DNA of 5,882 bases from NCBI GenBank assembly GCA_002405755.1, contig DHMK01000017.1:1-5882 (forward strand). Reading direction: 5' to 3'. The notes beneath the pieces are model-generated. The model saw nothing but the letters and a program-made list of their open reading frames with translations, had not been told where the DNA came from and made no database searches. Source of the DNA: Clostridiales bacterium UBA4644 (GTDB taxonomy: Bacteria > Bacillota > Clostridia > Oscillospirales > Butyricicoccaceae). Below are positions 1-5,112 of this stretch, one piece after another. Within the stretch, counting starts at the first letter, position 1; each line of letters opens with the position of its first letter. The translations under genes were made by a program, and so were the position numbers.

Positions 1-123
1 TCGGATATCTTGATCCCCGATGCGCCGGGAAAATATTACCTGTCTTCGGCACAGGTGGAAAAGCTCTTGTACAAGTCCTCGGAGGGCCGCAAGGCTCCCG
101 TGTCTATGACGCAGACGGAGTAG
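1..123 (+). pseudogene. C5 cytosine DNA methyltransferase, middle fragment before a frameshift (partial at 5' end)
   Basis: The first reading frame enters from outside the window and encodes about 40 residues ending at TAG 121-123. The segment LIPDAPGKYYLSSAQVEKLL resembles the stretch just before the target-recognition domain of Dcm-type methyltransferases (family pattern DxxPxKYYLS). After about position 90 the family-like protein continues in another frame: that frame reads QGSRVYDADG and then GGKTGLY, while this frame runs into an unrelated short tail and a stop. Adding one C to the GGCCGCAAGG stretch (85-94) would join both halves as EGRQGSRVYDADG. What is seen is the frame change. The single-base deletion is inference, and a sequencing error is possible. 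The catalytic motifs (PCQ, ENV) would lie upstream, outside the window. Confidence 0.75.
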
Positions 124-152
124 CCTGTACTCAGACAGCCGGGGCTGGCGGT

Positions 153-764
153 ATGGGTGGGAAAACCGGATTATACCTGGTGGGCTTTAACCGGAAAGAT
201 GGGATCGTCGGAAAGCGGGATACAGCAATTCCGCTGAACGCCAGCGATTTCAGAGGAATCAACCGGAACCAAACACAAAACGCTGTGCTGGTAGACCTTT
301 GCAGCGGGCATCCAAAGCAAACGGACGCTGCCCGCTGTCTCACCGCCCGGTATGGACAGACCACACTGTCCAACCGTAAAGGCGAGCGCTCCGGTGTCCT
401 GCTCATCAAGGAGGCGACTAAGAAGGGGTACAAGGAGGCTCAACCCGGCGATACGGTGGATCTCGGTTATGCAGGTAGCAACACCCGCCGCGGGCGCGTT
501 GGGCGTGATATTGCCCATACATTGGAAACCAGCTGTATCCAAGGGATCGTGGAAAACGGCGGGCGCATCCGCCGCCTCATGCCCCGCGAGTGTCTGCGAC
601 TCCAAGGCTTTGAAGAATGGCAGATCGACCGCATCCTCGCCATCCAGTCCGACGCTCAGGCCTATAAGCAGGCAGGCAACAGCGTCACCGTCCATGTCAT
701 TGAAGCCATTGCGCGGCGCATCCGGGAGGTGGATGCGGAACTGAAAGCCGGTGCTGCCGCATGA
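153..764 (+). CDS. C5 cytosine DNA methyltransferase, target-recognition and C-terminal part (after frameshift)
   Basis: This is the downstream part of the broken methyltransferase, an enzyme that transfers the methyl of S-adenosylmethionine to C5 of cytosine in a specific DNA site. Numbering from ATG 153, motif IX is RRLMPRECLRLQGF at residues 140-153 and motif X is AYKQAGNSVTVHV at 170-182. The target-recognition domain is roughly 10-135 and includes the family-like TRRGRVGRDIAHTLET. The frame is open from position 3, and residues encoded before 153 (QGSRVYDADG, about 90-119) are also family-like, so ATG 153 is only the first ATG, not the native start. No good ribosome site precedes it. Alone it lacks the SAM-binding motifs and catalytic Cys, so it should be inactive unless the frameshift is an artefact or is bypassed. 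Its stop overlaps the next start (ATGA), suggesting one operon with the amidoligase. Sequence specificity cannot be read from it. Confidence 0.85.
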   Translation: MGGKTGLYLVGFNRKDGIVGKRDTAIPLNASDFRGINRNQTQNAVLVDLCSGHPKQTDAARCLTARYGQTTLSNRKGERSGVLLIKEATKKGYKEAQPGDTVDLGYAGSNTRRGRVGRDIAHTLETSCIQGIVENGGRIRRLMPRECLRLQGFEEWQIDRILAIQSDAQAYKQAGNSVTVHVIEAIARRIREVDAELKAGAAA

Positions 765-1723
765 TCGGGCTGAAGGACCAGTGCTTCGGCGTGGAAGTTG
801 AAATGACCGGCATCACCCGTGAGCAGGCGGCAACAGCGCTGGCCGCGTATTTTGCAACGGACGCCCGCTATGTGGGCGGCGCTTACGATAAATGGTGTGT
901 GACGGATCGGGACGGCAAAGAGTGGACGGTCATGAGTGACTCCAGCATCCACGGGGAGCAGAAGATCGGCAGCGGCTATCGTGCAACAGGTGACTACAGA
1001 TACCGCGTGGAGATGGTAACGCCAAAGCTCACCTATGCGGAACTGCCCAAGCTGCAGGAATGTGTCCGGCAGGTACGCCACGCAGGAGCCAAGGCCAACA
1101 GCTCCTGCGGCATCCATGTCCATGTGGACGCAGCCAATCATAACCGGCAGAGTCTGAAAAACCTCATCGGCATTATGTACTCCAAGGAGGATATCCTGTT
1201 CAAAGCGCTGCAGGTCAATGAAAGCCGGGCGTCCCGCTGGTGTCAGAAGGTGCGGGAACCCATGCTGAAGCAGGCACGCAGGCTCTCGTCGGATGAGACA
1301 AGGGATCTGACGCAGCTGGAGAATATCTGGTATGAGGGAGATAACGGCAGCGCAGACCATTATAACTGGACCCGCTATTACGCACTGAATCTGCATTCGG
1401 TCTTTTACCGGGGGACGGTGGAATGGCGCTGTTTCAATTCCACACTCCATGCGGGAAAAGTTGCCGCCTATGTGAATCTGTGCCTTGCCATCTCCGCCCA
1501 GGCTATCGCCCAGCGCAGCACGGTCATGCGCAAGACCCACAGCGACAATGAGTTGTTTACCTTTCGGGTTTGGTTGGTGCGGCTGGGGCTCAATGGCGAG
1601 GAATTCAAGCATACCCGTGACCACCTGTTGGCAAATCTGGACGGTGACCGTGCATGGCGTTTCGATAAGGACAGCTATACAGTCAATCAAAAGAAGAAAA
1701 AATCCAGAGAAATGGAGAGGTGA
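761..1723 (+). CDS. Amidoligase family protein (GS/GCS-like COOH-NH2 ligase fold)
   Basis: A 320-residue protein of the putative amidoligase family, predicted to use ATP to join a carboxylate to an amine; the real substrate is unknown. Visible family motifs are FGVEVEMTG at 9-17 (acidic, metal/ATP-binding first strand), a second acidic strand VEMVTPKL at 83-90, SCGIHVHVD at 115-123, and the arginine-containing YYALNLHS...TVEWRCFNSTLH block at 207-230. The glutamates, the HVH pair and the WR pair fit the metal and nucleotide site of glutamine-synthetase/glutamate-cysteine-ligase-fold enzymes. The tail (from 260) is basic and ends KKKKSREMER. No signal peptide or membrane segment is seen, so it should be cytosolic. 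The start overlaps the methyltransferase stop as ATGA, so translation is probably coupled. The 82-residue protein and the gamma-glutamylcyclotransferase-like protein follow at once, a pairing that comparative genomics has described for amidoligases. The family call is firm; the biochemical role is open. Confidence 0.88.
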   Translation: MIGLKDQCFGVEVEMTGITREQAATALAAYFATDARYVGGAYDKWCVTDRDGKEWTVMSDSSIHGEQKIGSGYRATGDYRYRVEMVTPKLTYAELPKLQECVRQVRHAGAKANSSCGIHVHVDAANHNRQSLKNLIGIMYSKEDILFKALQVNESRASRWCQKVREPMLKQARRLSSDETRDLTQLENIWYEGDNGSADHYNWTRYYALNLHSVFYRGTVEWRCFNSTLHAGKVAAYVNLCLAISAQAIAQRSTVMRKTHSDNELFTFRVWLVRLGLNGEEFKHTRDHLLANLDGDRAWRFDKDSYTVNQKKKKSREMER

Positions 1724-1728
1724 AGCCT

Positions 1729-1977
1729 TTGAAGATTCAAATTGAAGATACCGTGTACGAAGGGACCGCAGCCGGGATCATGGAGCAGCTTCGGGATCTC
1801 AGCTTTGATCCCACAGAGTTCCCGGATGTGGAGACCTACATCTGGTTTGTACAGAATAATGTCATCCGCACCACGGGAATGGACTGTCCGCTGCCGGATG
1901 GCGATGCGGAGACACAGGCAGCAGCCCTGCTCCGTCATCTGGAACGCTTTGGCGCTCTGACGATGCTGGAGGTGTGA
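1729..1977 (+). CDS. Unknown 82-residue protein between amidoligase and cyclotransferase
   Basis: I do not recognise a named family. The protein is acidic, with no signal peptide, membrane segment or cysteine cluster: a predicted beta start (MKIQIEDTVYEG), a helix with IMEQLRDL, a central ETYIWFVQNNVIR segment, and a C-terminal helix AALLRHLERFGAL. I chose TTG 1729 because GGAGAGG at 1714-1720 lies 8 bases before it. A GTG at 1720 in the same frame would overlap the amidoligase stop (GTGA) and add three residues, but its ribosome site would then be missing, since GGAGAGG overlaps that codon. The gene begins 5 bases after the amidoligase stop and ends 1 base before the cyclotransferase start, so it is surely co-expressed with both. 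Possible roles are a partner or a substrate of the amidoligase; this is only inference from position. Confidence 0.75.
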   Translation: MKIQIEDTVYEGTAAGIMEQLRDLSFDPTEFPDVETYIWFVQNNVIRTTGMDCPLPDGDAETQAAALLRHLERFGALTMLEV

Positions 1978-1978
1978 C

Positions 1979-2482
1979 GTGGAGGAAAACCTGTATTTTG
2001 CCTACGGCAGCAACCTTGATCTGGAGCAGATGGCGCAGCGCTGTCCGGACGCCGAGATCGTGGGACCGGTCAGGCTTGAAAACTACGAACTGCGCTTCCG
2101 CGGCAGCGGCTTCGCTACCGTTGCACCGAAAAAAGGCAGCGTTGTCTACGGACTGGTGTGGAAGATCACGCCAAACTGTGAACAGTCTCTGGATCGGTAT
2201 GAGGGGTATCCCCGCCACTACACGAAAGAAACCGTGACTGTTAAAGACGCGGCTGGCGCTGAGCTCCCAGTCATGGTCTATATCATGGCAGAGCCGTATT
2301 GCCGCCAGCCTGCACTGCCGTCCCCATATTATTACCGCGTGATCCAGCGGGGCTTTGAAGCCAACGGCCTGCCGGTGGACTCCCTTCGGGATGCGTGGAG
2401 CAGGACCATTGACGAGGTGTGGAGCGGCAGGATCGACAAGCCAAAGAGAGCGCCTGAGCGAAACAGAGGGCCGGAGCGGTAA
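1979..2482 (+). CDS. Gamma-glutamylcyclotransferase-like protein (AIG2/BtrG fold)
   Basis: A 167-residue member of the gamma-glutamylcyclotransferase/AIG2-like family, whose members release 5-oxoproline from gamma-glutamyl amines or peptides. The substrate-binding loop YGSNL is at residues 9-13 after the hydrophobic strand NLYFAYG, and the expected catalytic glutamate is E75 in LDRYEGYP, the usual position of the family acid. A VYGLVW strand at 56-61 and VMVYIM at about 98-103 complete the small beta barrel. The C-terminal tail KPKRAPERNRGPER is basic and probably disordered. The GTG start is supported by GGAGG at 1968-1972, 6 bases upstream. The gene is the last of the amidoligase operon, so it may reverse, trim or finish the amide bond made by the amidoligase. 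Ordinary glutathione turnover is the other possibility. It ends one base before the stop of an opposing gene. Confidence 0.88.
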   Translation: MEENLYFAYGSNLDLEQMAQRCPDAEIVGPVRLENYELRFRGSGFATVAPKKGSVVYGLVWKITPNCEQSLDRYEGYPRHYTKETVTVKDAAGAELPVMVYIMAEPYCRQPALPSPYYYRVIQRGFEANGLPVDSLRDAWSRTIDEVWSGRIDKPKRAPERNRGPER

Positions 2483-2483
2483 C

Positions 2484-2693
2484 TCAGAGCAGCGCCGGCG
2501 TCTGTGCAAGAAAGAAGATCACCAGAATAGAGATCACAAAGGCCAAGATCCCAACGAGCAGGAAAACCTTTTTGCCGGGGCGGATTTTTGCCGCCTTGCC
2601 GATCAGCGCGGCCGCGGCGACGCATACCGCGGAAACCAGTAAAGCGACGCCAAGCATCTTCCACAGCCATGAAAGCTCCCAAAACCATATCAT
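2484..2693 (-). CDS. Small two-helix membrane protein, unknown function
   Basis: A 69-residue protein on the minus strand that I cannot assign to a family. It has two hydrophobic stretches, about residues 8-31 and 43-64, separated by a basic loop KAAKIRPGKK (33-42). This suggests a helical hairpin in the cytoplasmic membrane with the loop inside and both ends outside. The tryptophan-rich N-terminus MIWFWELSWLW would sit at the membrane interface. I chose ATG 2693 because AGGAGG (minus strand, 2707-2702) lies exactly 8 bases upstream; a longer frame from 2795 adds an unconvincing cysteine-containing leader. The ribosome site and the clean hydropathy argue that it is real rather than a shadow. 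It meets the cyclotransferase end to end, with one base between the two stops and no terminator. Its promoter must lie in the divergent region 2694-2838. Confidence 0.68.
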   Translation of the reverse strand: MIWFWELSWLWKMLGVALLVSAVCVAAAALIGKAAKIRPGKKVFLLVGILAFVISILVIFFLAQTPALL

Positions 2694-2740
2694 CACAGCC
2701 GCCTCCTCATATTTTTGTTCGTAAGCGCAGTGTATCACAG

Positions 2741-2755
2741 GCGCGGTATCCGCGC
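2741..2755. promoter_or_regulatory. Palindrome GCGCGG-TAT-CCGCGC in the divergent intergenic region, possible operator
   Basis: A perfect 6-base inverted repeat with a 3-base centre sits between the start of the minus-strand membrane protein (2693) and the plus-strand 88-residue protein (2839). Read on the minus strand it overlaps the spacer and -35 of a weak candidate promoter, TTGCGC (2757-2752) N17 TACACT (2734-2729). This position would suit a repressor site. The promoter match is poor, so the operator role is inference. A short GC-rich hairpin in RNA is an alternative. Confidence 0.35.
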
Positions 2756-2801
2756 AACAGACAGTCGGAGTGAAAAAGAGGTGTTCATTGTCCACGGTCT
2801 G

Positions 2802-2810
2802 TGTTACAAT
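2802..2810 (+). promoter_or_regulatory. Extended -10 promoter for the 88-residue gene
   Basis: TGT followed by TACAAT forms an extended -10 element (TGn plus a 5/6 match to TATAAT). There is only a weak -35 match (TGTTCA, 2782-2787, 17-base spacer). Transcription would begin near 2817, giving a short leader of about 22 bases before the ATG at 2839. This fits a gene that needs its own promoter in a divergent region. It could also drive DUF3846 and metK by readthrough of the terminator at 3118-3158. Confidence 0.5.
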
Positions 2811-2838
2811 AACCCCTGTTTGCGGGAGGGGTGCGGAT

Positions 2839-3105
2839 ATGTTTTACACGATGGAGGAAGCCGCTATCATCGGCGGCTTTCTGGAACTGTATCTGGAACG
2901 GGACGGCGTGGACCCGGCAGTGCGGGAGCAGCATCGAAGATTTCGGCAAGGGCTGATGCGCGGCGTGCTGGAACGGGCCGATTATGAATGGGCGGCTGCG
3001 GCGCTGGGATTCCTGCGCCCCCAATGGTGGCCGGAGCATGAAGACCATCGGGCGTTGGAGAATGCCCTGCTGAAGACCCGGACGCTGGCATCAAAAAAAG
3101 AATAA
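2839..3105 (+). CDS. Unknown 88-residue soluble protein
   Basis: I do not recognise a family. The protein is predicted mainly helical: MFYTMEEAAIIGGFLELYLE (1-20), a helix around 25-45 rich in Arg (REQHRRFRQGLMRGVLER), a helix DYEWAAAALGFL (48-59), a PQWWPEHEDH turn (61-70), and a last helix ending in ASKKE. There is no signal peptide, membrane segment or cysteine. ATG 2839 was chosen over an upstream in-frame GTG (2770) because GGGAGGG at 2824-2830 lies 8 bases before it and the extended -10 at 2802-2810 falls inside the longer frame. It seems to be a single-gene transcript ended by the terminator at 3118-3158. The divergent layout with the membrane protein could mean shared control. Confidence 0.75.
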   Translation: MFYTMEEAAIIGGFLELYLERDGVDPAVREQHRRFRQGLMRGVLERADYEWAAAALGFLRPQWWPEHEDHRALENALLKTRTLASKKE

Positions 3106-3117
3106 GAATCACCATTT

Positions 3118-3158
3118 GCGGCAACGGCAGAGGAATCTGTCGCTGCCGCTTTTCTTTT
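3118..3158 (+). terminator. Intrinsic terminator after the 88-residue gene, directly before the DUF3846 ribosome site
   Basis: The arms 3118-3131 (GCGGCAACGGCAGA) and 3136-3149 (TCTGTCGCTGCCGC) pair over 14 positions with one A-C mismatch and one G-T wobble. They close a GGAA tetraloop, and TTTTCTTTT follows (3150-3158). It is a strong rho-independent terminator by shape. The ribosome site of the next gene begins only about 5 bases after the T tract, so no promoter fits between them. The DUF3846-metK pair must be read through from upstream or use a promoter hidden within the upstream gene. Confidence 0.85.
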
Positions 3159-3190
3159 GGGAAGGAGGAACCCATATCAGCACAGAAAAA

Positions 3191-3580
3191 ATGAAAGTCC
3201 TTGTGGTGGAGCCGATGAAAACGCCCACTATACAGGAGATCGACGGCAGCTTGGAATCCATGCAGCGGATCGTAGGTGGAGATATTGAGGCTGTTTACCC
3301 GTTCGATGACCCGGTCGCGCTCGTCTGTCACGGAGAGGGCAAGCTTCTGGGATTGCCTATGAACCGCACCCTGACCGATGATCACGGTGTGCCGTATGAC
3401 ATTGTCTGCGGCACATTTTTTGTTGCCGGTCTTAAAGAGGATGATTTTGCCTCGCTGACGGAGCAGCAGATCGAAAAGTACAAGGACAAATACAGCAACG
3501 AAATGATCCTTTCTGTTCCGAAACAGCCGGAGGCACATAAGAAACCGATGAAAAAGGAGAAACATGAATATGAAAGATAA
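3191..3580 (+). CDS. DUF3846 family protein
   Basis: A 129-residue protein (from ATG 3191) resembling the DUF3846 family often found on mobile elements of gut Clostridia; no biochemical function is known. Family-like features are the N-terminal strand MKVLVVEPMKTP, SLESMQRIVGGDIEAVYPFDD at 20-40, VALVCHGEGKLLGLPMNR at 42-59, and DIVCGTFFVAGLKEDDF at 70-86. The tail (110-129) is lysine-rich and probably disordered. The start is uncertain: AGGAGG (3163-3168) is 22 bases from ATG 3191 but 7 bases from an in-frame ATC at 3176, which would give ISTEKMKV. The homologues I remember often begin MSTEK or similar, so the native start may be at 3176 (134 residues), with ATC in place of ATG. The end overlaps metK by 17 bases, so the two are translationally linked. 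Confidence 0.8.
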   Translation: MKVLVVEPMKTPTIQEIDGSLESMQRIVGGDIEAVYPFDDPVALVCHGEGKLLGLPMNRTLTDDHGVPYDIVCGTFFVAGLKEDDFASLTEQQIEKYKDKYSNEMILSVPKQPEAHKKPMKKEKHEYER

Positions 3581-4721
3581 CTGCATTCTGACCGCTGAGT
3601 CAGTCACCGAGGGACATCCCGATAAGCTCTGCGACACCATCGCGGACGCGGTGGTAGATGCCTGTCTTACGCAGGACGCCGCTGCCCGCGTTGCCTGCGA
3701 GGTCATGGCCACAGCCGGAAAGATCATCGCCGCAGGCGAGATCACGGCAGCGAAGATTCCGGATATCCCTGCCATTATTTGCAGGACGGTGCGGGAAGCC
3801 GGATACGGCGGCAGCGACTATGAGGTGGAGGTCATCACCCATGAGCAGAGTCCCGACATTGCGGAAGCTGTGTGCGGCGGCACGGAGACCGGCGCAGGAG
3901 ATCAGGGAATCCTGTACGGCTTTGCCTGCGATGAAACAAAGGAGCTGCTGCCTCTGCCTGTGGTGCTGGCCCATCGACTGACCCGCCTGTTGACCGATAC
4001 CCGCAGGCAGGGCATCATCCCCGGCCTGCGTCCGGACGGCAAGGCACAGGTGTCTGTGGAATACCGCTCTGGAGTCCCGTACCGCGTTGCCGCAGTGGTG
4101 GTATCCTGCCAGCATGAGGAGGAACTGCCCCTGCCGGAACTGCGCCGGGACATTCTGCGCCATGTGATCCGACCCGCCATGCAGGAACTTCCGCTGGACG
4201 AGCATACCGAAGTGCTGGTCAATCCATCCGGTCGATTTGTCCAGGGCGGTTTTGAAGCGGACACCGGACTCACCGGACGCAAGCTGATGGTGGATACCTA
4301 CGGCGGCCTCGCCCCTCATGGCGGCGGCGCGCTGTCCGGCAAGGATGGAACGAAGGTGGACCGCAGCGGCGCGTACATGGCCCGTTACATTGCCAAGAAT
4401 ATCGTAGCGGCAGGACTGGCCAAGCGCTGCACCATCAGCCTTGCCTATGCCATCGGCAAGGCACAGCCTGTGGCGGTGACGGTGGATACGGAGCATACCG
4501 GCATCTATTCCGATGATGTGCTGGAACAGGCTGTCCGCACGGTATTCAACCTGACGCCGGATGGCATGATCGGAACGCTGGGACTGGATCAGCCTATGTT
4601 CCAAAAGTTCTGCAATTACGGTCACTTCACCCATGCGGACGCGCCCTGGGAGCGCACGGATATGACAGAGGTGCTGGAATGTGCCTGTCGTGCCAAGGAC
4701 ATGGGCGTATCGCACCGATAA
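3564..4721 (+). CDS. metK: S-adenosylmethionine synthetase
   Basis: Methionine adenosyltransferase makes S-adenosylmethionine from methionine and ATP, normally as a cytosolic tetramer (dimer of dimers) needing Mg and K ions. The 385 residues match the family's usual length. All main motifs are visible: TAESVTEGHPDKLCD at 10-24 with the catalytic His 18, GAGDQG at 110-115, RPDGKAQV at 156-163, DTGLTGRK at 233-240, and HGGGALSGKD...KVDRS at 252-268 with the phosphate-binding lysines. The region between SD (84-85) and GAGDQG, covering the active-site gating loop, looks shorter than in E. coli MetK by rough recall. The catalytic residues appear intact, so it should be active. AAGGAG (3554-3559) lies 4 bases before ATG 3564 and 10 before ATG 3570, so either Met can be the start. 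It overlaps DUF3846 and is likely an accessory copy beside a housekeeping metK elsewhere. Confidence 0.95.
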   Translation: MNMKDNCILTAESVTEGHPDKLCDTIADAVVDACLTQDAAARVACEVMATAGKIIAAGEITAAKIPDIPAIICRTVREAGYGGSDYEVEVITHEQSPDIAEAVCGGTETGAGDQGILYGFACDETKELLPLPVVLAHRLTRLLTDTRRQGIIPGLRPDGKAQVSVEYRSGVPYRVAAVVVSCQHEEELPLPELRRDILRHVIRPAMQELPLDEHTEVLVNPSGRFVQGGFEADTGLTGRKLMVDTYGGLAPHGGGALSGKDGTKVDRSGAYMARYIAKNIVAAGLAKRCTISLAYAIGKAQPVAVTVDTEHTGIYSDDVLEQAVRTVFNLTPDGMIGTLGLDQPMFQKFCNYGHFTHADAPWERTDMTEVLECACRAKDMGVSHR

Positions 4722-4723
4722 CA

Positions 4724-4756
4724 GAAAAGGCCCGCGAGAGATTGTCTCTCGCGGGC
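4724..4756 (-). terminator. Intrinsic terminator of the HU gene, between convergent metK and HU genes
   Basis: A perfect 12-base stem, GCCCGCGAGAGA (4730-4741) and TCTCTCGCGGGC (4745-4756), has a 3-base loop. Read on the minus strand it is followed by CTTTTCTG, a typical although short T tract, and lies 6 bases after the HU stop. On the plus strand the tail is GTGTTAT, a weaker terminator for metK. It may act in both directions. Confidence 0.8.
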
Positions 4757-4762
4757 GTGTTA

Positions 4763-5035
4763 TCACTGCACGGAATCCTTGAACGCCTTGCCGGGCTTGA
4801 AAGCCGGCGCCTTGGAAGCGGGGATTTCAATGGTGGCTCCGGTGGCGGGATTCTTGCCGGTGCGGGCGGCGCGCTCTTTCACCTCGAAGGTGCCAAAGCC
4901 CAGCAGCTGTACCTTGTCACCGGACTTCAACGCAGTCTGCAGCGTGTCGACAAACGCATTCAGAGCGGTGTCACAGTCCTTCTTGGTCAGGCCGCTGGCT
5001 TCCGCCATAGCGGTGATCAGTTCTGTTTTATTCAT
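4763..5035 (-). CDS. HU-family DNA-binding protein
   Basis: A 90-residue nucleoid protein of the HU/IHF family that binds and bends DNA as a dimer; 90 residues is the standard length. The N-terminal helical part starts MNKTELITAMAEASGLTKKD. The signature GFGTFEVKERAARTGKNP is at 46-63, with the DNA-intercalating proline P63 at the tip of the beta arm, and IPASKAPAFKPGK closes the arm and saddle (71-83). C21 is the only cysteine. AAGGAG (minus strand, 5051-5046) is 10 bases before ATG 5035. It has its own strong promoter and terminator, so it is a one-gene transcript, convergent with metK and divergent from the PAPS-reductase-like gene. It may be an element-borne HU that helps recombination, replication or silencing, or a housekeeping-like copy; the sequence does not decide. 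Confidence 0.95.
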   Translation of the reverse strand: MNKTELITAMAEASGLTKKDCDTALNAFVDTLQTALKSGDKVQLLGFGTFEVKERAARTGKNPATGATIEIPASKAPAFKPGKAFKDSVQ

Positions 5036-5083
5036 CGTATTTCGTCTCCTTCATATCTAAAATGACTGGAAATGATATGCGCT

Positions 5084-5112
5084 ATTATAGCAGACTCCCC
5101 ACCTGCTGACAA
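5084..5112 (-). promoter_or_regulatory. Strong sigma-70/sigma-A type promoter of the HU gene
   Basis: On the minus strand TTGTCA (5112-5107) and TATAAT (5089-5084) are separated by exactly 17 bases: a 5/6 -35 and a perfect -10. The start of transcription should be near 5077, about 40 bases before the HU ATG. The -10 lies in GCTATTATAGC (5081-5091), almost symmetrical, so the plus strand reads TATTAT (5083-5088) there. This could give weak opposite transcription towards the PAPS-reductase-like gene. Confidence 0.8.

Noticed and set aside
76..100. Programmed -1 frameshift in the methyltransferase
   Set aside because: No X-XXY-YYZ slippery heptamer is present where the frames switch; a single lost C explains the join better.
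662..1690. Long minus-strand open frame opposite the amidoligase
   Set aside because: The plus strand has a recognised family with motifs and coupled starts; the minus product has no family-like features and no ribosome site that I can see.
2812..2832. Inverted repeat ACCCCT...AGGGGT that could hide the ribosome site of the 88-residue gene
   Set aside because: The predicted transcription start (about 2817) falls at the end of the 5' arm, so the RNA would lack most of it; six base pairs with a 9-base loop are also not convincing.
2770..2838. Longer version of the 88-residue protein from GTG 2770
   Set aside because: It lacks a good ribosome site and would place the extended -10 promoter within the coding region; ATG 2839 has GGGAGGG at 8 bases.
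3105..3190. SAM-responsive riboswitch before metK
   Set aside because: The space holds only a simple terminator hairpin and ribosome site; there is no room for, or sign of, a known SAM aptamer.
2867..3775. 302-codon minus-strand open frame across the terminator, DUF3846 and metK start
   Set aside because: It runs opposite three supported plus-strand features and crosses a terminator; no protein family is visible.
3600..4766. 388-codon minus-strand open frame opposite metK
   Set aside because: It is the antisense shadow of a GC-rich, clearly conserved metK; its His- and Arg-rich composition is typical of such shadows.
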